From the NCBI RefSeq assembly GCF_030408555.1, contig NZ_CP047048.1, positions 558,001-622,000 on the forward strand: a stretch of DNA of 64,000 nt. Direction: 5' to 3'. Each line of letters begins with the position of its first letter. The stretch's first letter is position 1. Both the position numbers and the translations under genes were made by a program. A model generated the notes under the pieces. That model saw only the letters and a list, made by a program, of their open reading frames with translations, did not search any database and had not been told where the DNA came from. The stretch comes from Corynebacterium aurimucosum. GTDB taxonomy: Bacteria > Actinomycetota > Actinomycetes > Mycobacteriales > Mycobacteriaceae. Below are positions 9,303 through 17,550 of this stretch, one piece after another.

Positions 9303-10484
9303 TTGATCTCGGACTACGTCAGTGAGTGGTTCAGCAACCACCGCGCGGAGGTCATCGCGTGGCGCCGCCATATTCACCGCCACCCGGAGACTTCCAATAA
9401 CGAGGTGGAAACCACCCGCTTCCTGTCCCGCACCCTGCGTGAGTACGGCTTGGAGCCGCATCTTTTCCCCGAGACCGGCCTCATGGTGGATATTGGCCCC
9501 GATACGGAACTTGGGCGCTTGGCCTTCCGCGCCGATATTGACGCGCTGCCCGTCACCGAAGTCACCGGACTCGAATACACCTCCGAGGTCCCCGGCGTCA
9601 TGCACGCGTGTGGGCATGACATACATACCACCATTGCGCTGGCCACGGCCTGCGCCCTGGCGGACCTTAATCGCGAGCATCCGCTAGATTTCGGTGTTCG
9701 TGTCATTTTCCAGCCCGCCGAAGAAGTCTGGGTAGGCGGCGCCACCGATGTCATCGAGTGGGGTGCGCTCGAAGGCGTGAACTCCATCTTTGCCGTGCAC
9801 GTCGAACCAAAGCTGCGCGTCGGGCGTATCGGCGTTCGCGCTGGGGCGATCACCTCCGCGACCGATGTTGTGGAAATCAACGTCTCCGGCCCCGGCGGGC
9901 ATACCTCGCGCCCGCACTTGTCGGCGGACGTCGTCTATGCGCTGGGCAAGCTGCTGACGGACCTGCCAGGTTTGCTCTCACGCCGCGTCGATCCGCGCAC
10001 CGGCACCGTCTTGGTCTTCGGCCAGGTGAATTCCGGCTATGCCCCGAACGCGATCCCTGAGACCGGCTCTGTGTCTGGCACTATGCGCACGGCAGACATC
10101 GGAATCTGGCGGGATATGCAAACGCTCTTCTCCGAGTTGGTGGAACAGGTGCTAGCGCCCCTGGGTGTGGAGCATGAGCTGGTCTACCACCGTGGGGTTC
10201 CGCCCGTGCTTAACGACGACGTCTCTACCGCCCTCCTTGCCAGCGCTGCCCAGGCCATTGACCCGCAGGCTGTGGTTCAGGCCCCGCAATCCTCGGGCGG
10301 CGAGGATTTCTCGTGGTACCTAGAAAAGGTGCCCGGCTCCATGGCTCGCCTTGGCTGCTGGTCCGGTGAAGGCGAGCAGCATGATCTGCATATGGGTGAT
10401 TTGGCCCCCGATGAGAGAGCCATCGGCGTGGGCGTCAAACTCTTTGGCTCCGTAGCGGAGCAGTTTGCCAACGTGGAGGATTAA
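9303..10484 (+). CDS. M20-family amidohydrolase
   Basis: 393 residues starting at TTG 9303, set by the strong GGAGGAGG site about eight bases upstream. M20D peptidase/aminoacylase signatures: HRHPETS (residues 22-28), HACGHDIHT metal ligands (near 102), FQPAEEV with the catalytic Glu (near 138), and AVHVEP. The family removes acyl groups from amino acids, indole-acetyl conjugates or similar amides. Corynebacteria often place such genes near upp. The physiological substrate is not shown by the sequence. Confidence 0.88.
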   Translation: MISDYVSEWFSNHRAEVIAWRRHIHRHPETSNNEVETTRFLSRTLREYGLEPHLFPETGLMVDIGPDTELGRLAFRADIDALPVTEVTGLEYTSEVPGVMHACGHDIHTTIALATACALADLNREHPLDFGVRVIFQPAEEVWVGGATDVIEWGALEGVNSIFAVHVEPKLRVGRIGVRAGAITSATDVVEINVSGPGGHTSRPHLSADVVYALGKLLTDLPGLLSRRVDPRTGTVLVFGQVNSGYAPNAIPETGSVSGTMRTADIGIWRDMQTLFSELVEQVLAPLGVEHELVYHRGVPPVLNDDVSTALLASAAQAIDPQAVVQAPQSSGGEDFSWYLEKVPGSMARLGCWSGEGEQHDLHMGDLAPDERAIGVGVKLFGSVAEQFANVED

Positions 10485-10556
10485 GCGCCTAAGCACTACA
10501 CTGTGACAAGGATTTCCCAGAGTTCTTATAGGCAGAATTTTAAAAAAGGAGCGACA

Positions 10557-11981
10557 GTGTCACAGGAAGCCCCCCGCATCGTAATCATCGGCGGTGGCCC
10601 CGCAGGCTACGAGGCTGCGACCGCCGGCGCCAAGTACGGCGCGCACATTACGTTGATTGAGGAACAGGGCCCCGGTGGCTCCTCCGTTCTCTTGGACTGC
10701 GTGCCCTCGAAGTCCTTCATCGCTGGCGCCAACATTCGCACCGACTTCCGCCGCGCCGATGACATGGGCCTGAACCACCAGCTCAGCTCCTTGCAGCTGA
10801 GCCTGGAGGCCCTCAACGGCCGTGTTCAGGCGCTGGCTGCTAACCAGTCCCGTGACGTCCGTGCGGGCCTGGAGAAGATTGGCGTCAAGGTCATCGATGG
10901 CCGCGCGGCGTTCTCCGAGGATCAGCATGGGGTGAAGGGTGCAGCGCACAAGGTTGATGTCACCCATAAGGATGGCACCACTGAGACCCTCGACGCGGAC
11001 CTCGTCCTCGTTGCTACCGGTGCCACCCCGCGCATTCTGCCGGGCGCGCAGCCGGACGGCGAGCGCATCCTCACCTGGCAGCAGGTCTATGACCTCAAGG
11101 AGGAGCCGGAACACCTCATCGTGGTCGGCTCCGGCGTGACCGGTGCTGAGTTCGTTTCCGCCTTCGCCGAGATGGGCGTGCGCGTGACCATGGTGGCTTC
11201 CCGCGACCGCATTCTGCCGCACGACGACGCCGACGCTGCCGACGTCCTCGAGACCGTCCTGGCCGAGCGCGGCGTGGAGCTGGAGAAGAACTGCCGCGTG
11301 GAGACCGTCTCCCGTACTGAGGACGGCAACGTGGTGGTCAAGACCCAGGATGGTCGCGAGATCCACGGCTCCCACGTCATCATGTCCATCGGTTCCATCC
11401 CGAATACCAAGAACCTCGGCTTGGAGCACGTTGGTGTGGCTACCACGAAGTCCGGCCACATCGAGGTTGACCGCGTTTCCCGCACCAATGTCGCTGGCAT
11501 CTATGCCGCCGGCGACTGCTCCGACCTGTTCCCGCTGGCTTCCGTTGCCGCGATGCAGGGCCGTATCGCTATGTACCACTCCCTGGGTGAGGGCGTGTCC
11601 CCGCTGCGCCTGAAGACCGTAGCAACCGCCGTGTTTACCCGCCCGGAGATCGCAGCCGTGGGCTTTACCCAGGCGGAGATTGAGGCCGGTGAGGTTGCCG
11701 CCCGCACCATCACGATGCCGTTGAATACCAACCCGCGCGCCAAGATGCGCTCACTGCAGCACGGCTTTGTCAAGCTCTTCTGCCGTGCGACCTCCGGCCG
11801 CGTCATCGGTGGCGTGATTGTTGCTCCGACCGCCTCCGAGCTTATTCTGCCCATCGCGGTCGCCGTGACCAACCAGCTCACCGTGAACCAGCTAGCGGAT
11901 TCCCTGGCGGTCTACCCGTCCCTGTCCGGCACCATCACGGAGGCGGCCCGCCGCCTCGTTGCTCACGATGACCTTGAGTAA
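10557..11981 (+). CDS. lpdA: NAD(P)H-quinone dehydrogenase, LpdA-type flavoprotein disulfide reductase family
   Basis: 474 residues from GTG 10557 behind AAAAAAGGAG. FAD dinucleotide fold IIGGGPAGYEAA near residue 10, NAD fold VVGSGVTGAEF near 185, and a second FAD motif GIYAAGDCSD near 318. The redox-disulfide region reads LLDCVPSK: only one of the two usual cysteines is present, as in the LpdA/Rv3303c branch, which reduces quinones rather than lipoamide (family knowledge). So it is not a lipoamide dehydrogenase despite the name. A palindromic terminator follows at 11993. Confidence 0.87.
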   Translation: MSQEAPRIVIIGGGPAGYEAATAGAKYGAHITLIEEQGPGGSSVLLDCVPSKSFIAGANIRTDFRRADDMGLNHQLSSLQLSLEALNGRVQALAANQSRDVRAGLEKIGVKVIDGRAAFSEDQHGVKGAAHKVDVTHKDGTTETLDADLVLVATGATPRILPGAQPDGERILTWQQVYDLKEEPEHLIVVGSGVTGAEFVSAFAEMGVRVTMVASRDRILPHDDADAADVLETVLAERGVELEKNCRVETVSRTEDGNVVVKTQDGREIHGSHVIMSIGSIPNTKNLGLEHVGVATTKSGHIEVDRVSRTNVAGIYAAGDCSDLFPLASVAAMQGRIAMYHSLGEGVSPLRLKTVATAVFTRPEIAAVGFTQAEIEAGEVAARTITMPLNTNPRAKMRSLQHGFVKLFCRATSGRVIGGVIVAPTASELILPIAVAVTNQLTVNQLADSLAVYPSLSGTITEAARRLVAHDDLE

Positions 11982-11992
11982 AGACCTCGCGT

Positions 11993-12014
11993 AAATCAGA
12001 CCCGGGTCTGATTT
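11993..12014. terminator. Palindromic terminator after lpdA
   Basis: A 22-bp perfect palindrome: AAATCAGACCC joined directly to GGGTCTGATTT, followed by ATC. It lies 11 bp after the lpdA stop and could act for transcripts from either side; prpR (minus strand) ends 230 bp further on. Confidence 0.6.
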
Positions 12015-12029
12015 ATCTACGGCCCGCTC

Positions 12030-12107
12030 TTATAAGCCCAGTGTGCTCACCGCATGCTGGGCTTCTTCCATGGTGAACTGCTCGCCGTATTCGCTGGTGA
12101 GCTGCAT
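12030..12107 (-). pseudogene. Relic of an Ltp-type surface lipoprotein domain
   Basis: The minus strand reads MQLTSEYGEQFTMEEAQHAV followed by STLGL and a stop. This matches the end of the 'host cell surface-exposed lipoprotein' (Ltp) repeat, in which each unit closes with a LxSEYGxxFTxExAxxAV pattern. Upstream codons stop resembling the domain within a few residues, and no start site is convincing. I read it as the last 25 codons of a decayed gene. It shares the 262-bp gap between lpdA and prpR with the terminator. Confidence 0.5.
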
Positions 12108-12243
12108 AAGGGGTGGACATGAGAGAGAACCTCCTGCGTAGGTGAGGGAAGAGAACTCGGCGTGGTGCCGAACACGTCCTATCCTGGCAAGCCCACCGGA
12201 CATCGCAGTAGGAAATTCGAAAGCCTAGGCGAAAATGAAAGAA

Positions 12244-13551
12244 CTATGAGGTGGCATAAGCCGAAACCGGCGTGGCATTGAGGTCGAGGCTGACGGGCCG
12301 CCCCACCTGTGGGAAGGCACGCTGCGGGCACGCTGGACGTGGGCAGGCGGCGCAGCCAGGGCCGATGGGGGTCGCCTCAGAAGGGGAGAGGTTGAGCGCA
12401 TCCGCGTAGACCACGCGATCCGCCTGTGCGATATCGCAGCCTAAGCCCACGACGAATTCTTTGCGCGGCGTGCCCCAGGCCTGGGCCTGGCCTTGGACGA
12501 AGCGCGCAATCCACAAGTAGGTGTGGTCATCGGGCATCGAGGCCACCTGCCTCGTGATGCGGTTGGGCGTTTCAAAAGCGCGGTGCACGACCCACAACGG
12601 GCAGGAGCCGCCGCTGCGGGTGAAGTGGAAAGCGGTGGAGGACTGGCGCTTGGAAATATTTCCTGCGCGGTCGGTGCGGATGAAGGAGAAGGGAACGCCT
12701 TGGTGGCCGGGTCGCTGTAACGTCGACAAGCGCTGCGCGGTGGTCTCGAAACCAGTGCCAAAGGCCGTCGCGATGACGTCGATGTCATAGCGCGTTTCCT
12801 CCGCAGTGGCGAGGAACTGGGTATAAGGCATGGTCACGGCGGCGGCAAAATACTGCGCGAGGCCCAGCGTGCCAATAGTCTGTGCTTCCTCGCCCGGCAA
12901 TTCGGCGACGAGTTCCGCGCAATGCTCCGGGTAGGCCAGCAGGCAGTACTGGAGCGCCATTTCAAAGACGAGTTGGGATTCCGTAAGGCCCGCGCGCAGG
13001 TGCAACTCGCGGTCGTGGAAGGTGCGGCGGCGCGGGGACGAGGAGGAAAAGCGCGTCGTGACACCGAATTCATCCTGCAAGACGGAAGCTAAGCGCCCGC
13101 GGCGCAGGACTCGGTCTCCGAGCGAATCGGAGAGCTCCTCGGCGGCTGTGTCGAGGCTATGGACGTAGTTGTGGGCGTCGTAGAAGAAGTCACGGACCGC
13201 TTCGAAAGGGCCGGGTTCGGCGGGGGTGTGTGCGGCGGCGTCGACAAGCCGGGGTAAAAGTTCGGGGAAGCGCCCGCTTAAGTCAGTAAGGGTGGCTTCG
13301 GTGGCTTCGGGGAAGAGCTGGCGCAGCTCGGCGAGAGCGCGCAGATCGCGGTCCCCTGCAAAGTACGTGGCGTCAACGCCGAAGCGTTGGGTCAGCTGCA
13401 GGAGGACGGTGACGGTGAGGGGGCGCTGGTCATTTTCCAGCTGGTTGAGGTAGCTGGTGGATAGCCCCAGCTGCTTCGCCATGGCGGCTTGTGTGAGTTT
13501 GCGTTCCTTGCGTAGTGCGTGGATTCTCGCCCCCGCGTAGTGCTTAGTCAC
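12244..13551 (-). CDS. prpR: Propionate-responsive transcription regulator (PrpR/ScfR family, RamB-like)
   Basis: 435 residues from GTG 13551 behind AGGAGG. An N-terminal XRE helix-turn-helix (residues about 8-60, KLTQAAMAKQLGLSTSYLNQLE) precedes a long effector region of the short-chain fatty-acid regulator type. The C-terminus has a cysteine group (GLGCDIAQ, then PGCAACPRPACP); in Mycobacterium tuberculosis PrpR the C-terminal cysteines bind a 4Fe-4S cluster, which I infer here. Divergent from prpDBC, with a TTTTGCAAA motif between the starts that fits its known operator type. It likely activates the methylcitrate cycle genes in response to propionyl-CoA. Confidence 0.88.
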   Translation of the reverse strand: MTKHYAGARIHALRKERKLTQAAMAKQLGLSTSYLNQLENDQRPLTVTVLLQLTQRFGVDATYFAGDRDLRALAELRQLFPEATEATLTDLSGRFPELLPRLVDAAAHTPAEPGPFEAVRDFFYDAHNYVHSLDTAAEELSDSLGDRVLRRGRLASVLQDEFGVTTRFSSSSPRRRTFHDRELHLRAGLTESQLVFEMALQYCLLAYPEHCAELVAELPGEEAQTIGTLGLAQYFAAAVTMPYTQFLATAEETRYDIDVIATAFGTGFETTAQRLSTLQRPGHQGVPFSFIRTDRAGNISKRQSSTAFHFTRSGGSCPLWVVHRAFETPNRITRQVASMPDDHTYLWIARFVQGQAQAWGTPRKEFVVGLGCDIAQADRVVYADALNLSPSEATPIGPGCAACPRPACPQRAFPQVGRPVSLDLNATPVSAYATS

Positions 13552-13597
13552 CGTCTGCGTCCTCCTAAAAAGCCATCCCACCTGGAAATTCCACAAG

Positions 13598-13624
13598 TTT
13601 TGCAAACAACGCAAAGTCTTGCAA
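13598..13624. promoter_or_regulatory. Candidate PrpR/RamB operator between prpR and prpD
   Basis: TTTTGCAAA (13598-13606) contains the palindrome TTTGCAAA, and a second half-like site GCAAAGTCTTGCAA follows (13611-13624). TTTGCAAA is the motif reported for mycobacterial PrpR, and RamB sites of corynebacteria share the TTTGCAAA-like core. It lies 47 bp upstream of the prpR start and about 100 bp upstream of prpD, in their shared 168-bp region. Confidence 0.65.
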
Positions 13625-13719
13625 CAGATAGTCACAGTTTACACATGTGGCAGGTCACACGGAGCGAGGTTAGTGTGATGCCTATCGCAATCGTTGTTCT
13701 GGTCTAGGAGGGAATCCCG

Positions 13720-15231
13720 TTGATTAACCACGAAGTACGTACCCACAAGTCCGCCGAGGACTTTCCTATTGAAGAGCACTTGGCCTACAAGGTTGCCAAG
13801 GTAGCTGCCGATCCCGTCGAGGTTCCGGCCGAGACCACCGAGATGATCATCAACCGCATCATCGATAACGCCTCCGTGGCCGTCGCTTCCGCAACGCGCC
13901 GCCCGGTTACCTCCGCCCGCGTCATTGCACAGGCCCACCCGGTGCAGGAAGGCGGCGCCACCATCTTCGGCGTGGACGGTAACTACTCCGCCGAATGGGC
14001 TGCGCTGGCCAACGGCACCGCCGTGCGCGAGCTGGACTACCACGACACCTTCCTTGCTGCCGACTACTCCCACCCAGGCGATAACATCCCGCCGATTCTG
14101 GCCGTGGCACAGCACAAGGGGCTGACCGGCAAGGACCTCATCCGTGGCCTGGCTACTGGCTACGAAATCCAGGTTAACCTGGTCAAGGGCATCTGCCTCC
14201 ACGAGTGGAAGATTGACCACGTGGCACACCTTGGTCCGTCCGTCGCCGCGGGTATCGGCACCATGTTGAACCTCGATGTGGACACCATCTACCAGGCCAT
14301 CGGCCAGGCACTGCACACCACCACCGCCACCCGCCAGTCCCGCAAGGGCCTGATTTCCTCCTGGAAGGCCTACGCCCCAGCCTTCGCGGGCAAGATGGCC
14401 ATCGAGGCAGTGGACCGCTCCATGCGCGGCGAGGGTGCCCCGGCCCCGATTTGGGAAGGTGAGGACGGCTTCATCGCCTGGATGCTGCACTCCCCGGAGC
14501 GCACCTACACCGTCCCCCTTCCGGCGGAGGGTGAAGAAAAGCGCGCCATCCTGGACACCTACACCAAGGAGCACTCCGCGGAGTACCAGGCACAGGCCCC
14601 GATCGACATGGCCTTTGCCCTCAAGAAGACCCTCGCGGAGAAGGGCCTGAAGACGGAGGACATCGAGTCCATCGTCCTGCACACCTCGCACCACACCCAC
14701 TACGTCATCGGCACCGGCGCTAACGACCCGCAGAAGATGGATCCGAACGCCTCCCGCGAGACCCTGGATCACTCCATCATGTACATTTTCGCCGTGGCCC
14801 TGCAGGACGGCGAGTGGGACTACGAGACCTCCTACTCTGACGGGCGCAAGCACCGTCAGGACACCATCGACCTGTGGCACAAGATTTCCACCGTCGAGGA
14901 CCCGGAGTGGACCCGCCGCTACCACTCCAACGACCTGGATGAGAAGGCTTTCGGCGGCAAGGCCGTCATCACCTTCAAGGACGGCACCGTCATTGAGGAT
15001 GAGCGCGCGGTGGCCGACGCCCACCCGCTCGGCGCCCGCCCCTTCGGCCGCGAGGAGTACATCAACAAGTTCAAGAAGCTCGCTGCCGGCAAGGTCTCGG
15101 AGGAGGAGCAGGAGCGTTTCCTCGCTGCCGCGCAGAACCTGGAGAACCTCACCGACCTGAACGAACTCAACGTTCGCCTCACCGACGAGGCTATCGCCAC
15201 CGCACCCGAGACCCCGAAGGGACTGTTCTAA
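13720..15231 (+). CDS. prpD: 2-Methylcitrate dehydratase
   Basis: 503 residues from TTG 13720 preceded by TAGGAGGGA. MmgE/PrpD family throughout: the '[21 protein letters not shown]' stretch (residues about 207-228), the '[23 protein letters not shown]' segment with the family's conserved histidines, and '[10 protein letters not shown]' near the C-terminus. It dehydrates 2-methylcitrate to 2-methyl-cis-aconitate in propionate breakdown. prpB begins at the base right after its stop, so they form one operon. Confidence 0.96.
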   Translation: MINHEVRTHKSAEDFPIEEHLAYKVAKVAADPVEVPAETTEMIINRIIDNASVAVASATRRPVTSARVIAQAHPVQEGGATIFGVDGNYSAEWAALANGTAVRELDYHDTFLAADYSHPGDNIPPILAVAQHKGLTGKDLIRGLATGYEIQVNLVKGICLHEWKIDHVAHLGPSVAAGIGTMLNLDVDTIYQAIGQALHTTTATRQSRKGLISSWKAYAPAFAGKMAIEAVDRSMRGEGAPAPIWEGEDGFIAWMLHSPERTYTVPLPAEGEEKRAILDTYTKEHSAEYQAQAPIDMAFALKKTLAEKGLKTEDIESIVLHTSHHTHYVIGTGANDPQKMDPNASRETLDHSIMYIFAVALQDGEWDYETSYSDGRKHRQDTIDLWHKISTVEDPEWTRRYHSNDLDEKAFGGKAVITFKDGTVIEDERAVADAHPLGARPFGREEYINKFKKLAAGKVSEEEQERFLAAAQNLENLTDLNELNVRLTDEAIATAPETPKGLF

Positions 15232-16164
15232 ATGGCTGGCCTATTTGGCTCCACTATCAGCAACGCAGACAAGCGCAAGAGCTTTCGCGAGGCGCTGAAT
15301 GCACCGGAAATCACCACGCTGCCGGGCGCCTTCAACCCGCTGACCGCGCGCCTTATCCAGGATCTCGGTGGCTTCGGCGGCGTCTACGTCTCCGGCGCGG
15401 TGCTGGCCAATGACCTGGGCCTGCCGGACATCGGCCTGACCACGCTCACCGAGGTAGCGCAGCGCGCCGGGCACATTGCCCGTGCCACGGACTTGCCGGT
15501 GCTTGTCGACGCCGATACCGGCTTCGGCGAACCCATGTCCGCCGCCCGCACGGTTGCCGCGCTGGAGGACGCTGGCCTGGCCGGCTGCCACCTGGAGGAC
15601 CAGGTCAACCCGAAGCGCTGCGGTCACCTCGATGGTAAGGAAGTCGTGCCGACGGATCTCATGGTTCGCCGCATTACCGCCGCCGTCAATGAGCGCCGCG
15701 ATGAGAACTTCATCATCTGTGCCCGCACCGATGCCGCCGGCATCCACGGCATCGATGAGGCCATCGAGCGCGCCAAGGCTTATGCCGATGCCGGCGCGGA
15801 CCTCATTTTCACCGAGGCCTTGTACTCGCCGAAGGACTTTGAAAAGTTCCGCGCCGCCGTGGACACCCCGCTGCTGGCCAACATGACGGAGTTCGGCAAG
15901 ACCGAGCTGCTGTCGGCTAAGCGCATTGAGGACTTGGGCTACAACGCCGTCATCTGGCCGGTATCCACCCTGCGCGTGGCCATGGGTGCTACCGAAGAAT
16001 TCCTCCGCGACATGCAGGAGACCGGACTGCAATCCGAGGAGTGGCTCGAGCGCATGCAGCACCGCTCCCGCCTCTACGAGCTGGTGCGCTACGACGAGTA
16101 CAACGCCTTCGACCAGAGCGTGTTCACGTACTCCAAGGACAGCTACAAGCCCACCTTTGACTAA
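15232..16164 (+). CDS. prpB: 2-Methylisocitrate lyase
   Basis: 310 residues, the family's usual length. The active-site signature KRCGH is found in NPKRCGHLDGKE near residue 126, with VDADTGFGEP (Mg2+-binding Asp residues) near 88 and 'ICARTDA' near 160. It splits 2-methylisocitrate to pyruvate and succinate. It starts directly at the prpD stop, and prpC follows after 50 bp that contain a hairpin. Confidence 0.96.
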   Translation: MAGLFGSTISNADKRKSFREALNAPEITTLPGAFNPLTARLIQDLGGFGGVYVSGAVLANDLGLPDIGLTTLTEVAQRAGHIARATDLPVLVDADTGFGEPMSAARTVAALEDAGLAGCHLEDQVNPKRCGHLDGKEVVPTDLMVRRITAAVNERRDENFIICARTDAAGIHGIDEAIERAKAYADAGADLIFTEALYSPKDFEKFRAAVDTPLLANMTEFGKTELLSAKRIEDLGYNAVIWPVSTLRVAMGATEEFLRDMQETGLQSEEWLERMQHRSRLYELVRYDEYNAFDQSVFTYSKDSYKPTFD

Positions 16165-16171
16165 TCCCCCC

Positions 16172-16193
16172 GGCCTAGCCCACACGCTAGGCC
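16172..16193. promoter_or_regulatory. Intercistronic hairpin between prpB and prpC
   Basis: GGCCTAGC (16172-16179) and GCTAGGCC (16186-16193) form an 8-bp perfect stem with a six-base loop. No T-run follows, and the prpC ribosome site AAGGAG comes right after. It may stabilise one part of the mRNA or adjust relative expression of prpC. Confidence 0.45.
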
Positions 16194-16214
16194 CCCCACT
16201 TAAGGAGAAACACC

Positions 16215-17363
16215 ATGTCTGAAACCCCAGAGATCCGCAAGGGCCTGTACGGCGTTGTCGTCGACGAGACCGCCGTGTCCAAGGTTGTCCCGGAGACCAA
16301 CTCCCTGACCTACCGTGGCTACCCGGTGCAGGAGCTGGCCCGCTACTGCTCCTTCGAGGAGGTTGCCTACCTGCTGTGGAATGGCGAGCTGCCGACCCAG
16401 GATGAGCTGGTCCGCTTCTCCGCCCGTGAGAAGGCACTGCGTCACCTGGACCGCCACCTCATCGACCTGATCACCTCCATGCCGAAGTCCTGCCACCCGA
16501 TGGACGTGCTGCGTACCGCAGTCTCCTTCATCGGCTCCCAGGATCCGGAGGAGTACACCAAGGACTCCGAGCACATCCGCCGCACCGCGCTGGAGCTTAT
16601 GGCGAAGTTGCCGACCATCGTCGCACTCGACATCCGTCGCCGCCGTGGCGAGGGATACCTCGAGCCTTCCCGCAAGAAGGGCTTTGCGGAGAACTTCCTG
16701 TGGATGGTCTTCGGTGAGGAGGAAGGCTCCCCAGCCCTGTCGCGCTCCGATATTGAGGCCTTTGATAAGTCCCTCATCCTCTACGCGGAGCACTCCTTCA
16801 ACGCGTCCACCTTCGCTGCCCGCGTGGTGACCTCCACGATGTCCGATACCTACTCCGCTGTTACCGCCGCCATCGGCGCCCTGAAGGGCCCGCTACACGG
16901 TGGTGCTAACGAGGCCGTGATGAAGAACTTCCTGGAGGTCGGTGACCCGGCCAAGGCAGAGGAGTGGACGCTCAACAAGCTCAAGAACAAGGAGCTCGTC
17001 ATGGGTTTCGGTCACCGCGTGTACAAGAACGGTGACTCCCGTGTTCCGACCATGGAGGCTGCCTTCCGCGAGCTGGCCAAGGATCACGGCCAGGAGCAGT
17101 GGGTGGAGATGTACGAGAAGATGGCTAAGACCATGTACGAGAACACCTCCATCAAGATCCAGCCGAACCTGGACTTCCCGGCTGGCCCCGCGTACCACAT
17201 CTTGGGCTTCGACATCGAGTTCTTCACCCCGATCTTCGTGATGGCCCGCATCACTGGCTGGACCGCACACATCGTGGAGCAGAACGAGAACAACTCCCTC
17301 ATTCGCCCGCTGTCTGCTTACAACGGCAAGGAGCAGCGCTCCGTTCCTCCGAAGCAGATCTAA
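16215..17363 (+). CDS. prpC: 2-Methylcitrate synthase
   Basis: 382 residues of the citrate synthase fold. Active-site segments are visible: PLHGGANEAVM (His, near residue 224), MGFGHRVYKNGDSR (His, near 263) and the catalytic Asp region 'PNLDFPAGPAYH' (near 317). It joins propionyl-CoA and oxaloacetate to give 2-methylcitrate, the first step of the cycle whose other enzymes are encoded just upstream. ATG 16215 follows AAGGAGAAACACC. Members can also use acetyl-CoA weakly. A terminator follows. Confidence 0.96.
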   Translation: MSETPEIRKGLYGVVVDETAVSKVVPETNSLTYRGYPVQELARYCSFEEVAYLLWNGELPTQDELVRFSAREKALRHLDRHLIDLITSMPKSCHPMDVLRTAVSFIGSQDPEEYTKDSEHIRRTALELMAKLPTIVALDIRRRRGEGYLEPSRKKGFAENFLWMVFGEEEGSPALSRSDIEAFDKSLILYAEHSFNASTFAARVVTSTMSDTYSAVTAAIGALKGPLHGGANEAVMKNFLEVGDPAKAEEWTLNKLKNKELVMGFGHRVYKNGDSRVPTMEAAFRELAKDHGQEQWVEMYEKMAKTMYENTSIKIQPNLDFPAGPAYHILGFDIEFFTPIFVMARITGWTAHIVEQNENNSLIRPLSAYNGKEQRSVPPKQI

Positions 17364-17385
17364 GAGAAGCGGACCTAGTCAGCGT

Positions 17386-17425
17386 AAAACCAGCGCACGA
17401 AACTTTCTTCTCGTGGGCTGGTTTT
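17386..17425 (+). terminator. Rho-independent terminator of the prpDBC operon
   Basis: AAAACCAGC and GCTGGTTTT form the stem, continued by ACGA/TCGT beyond a GC/G bulge, around the loop AACTTTCTTC; CTTCTTTG follows. It lies 22 bp after the prpC stop. Confidence 0.8.
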
Positions 17426-17550
17426 CTTCTTTGTCCGACTATGTGCAGCGTGTGGATTCCTGTTGACATATAAGCCGATTCTCGCCCGCGTTGTCGCCTC
17501 GGACACTATCCTTGTCTTCGTATTGTTCCTATCTGAAAGGATCACTCCTA

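Noticed and set aside
13639..15024. 461-codon open frame antisense to prpD
   Set aside because: Shadow of prpD; Gly/Val-rich translation typical of antisense to GC-rich genes.
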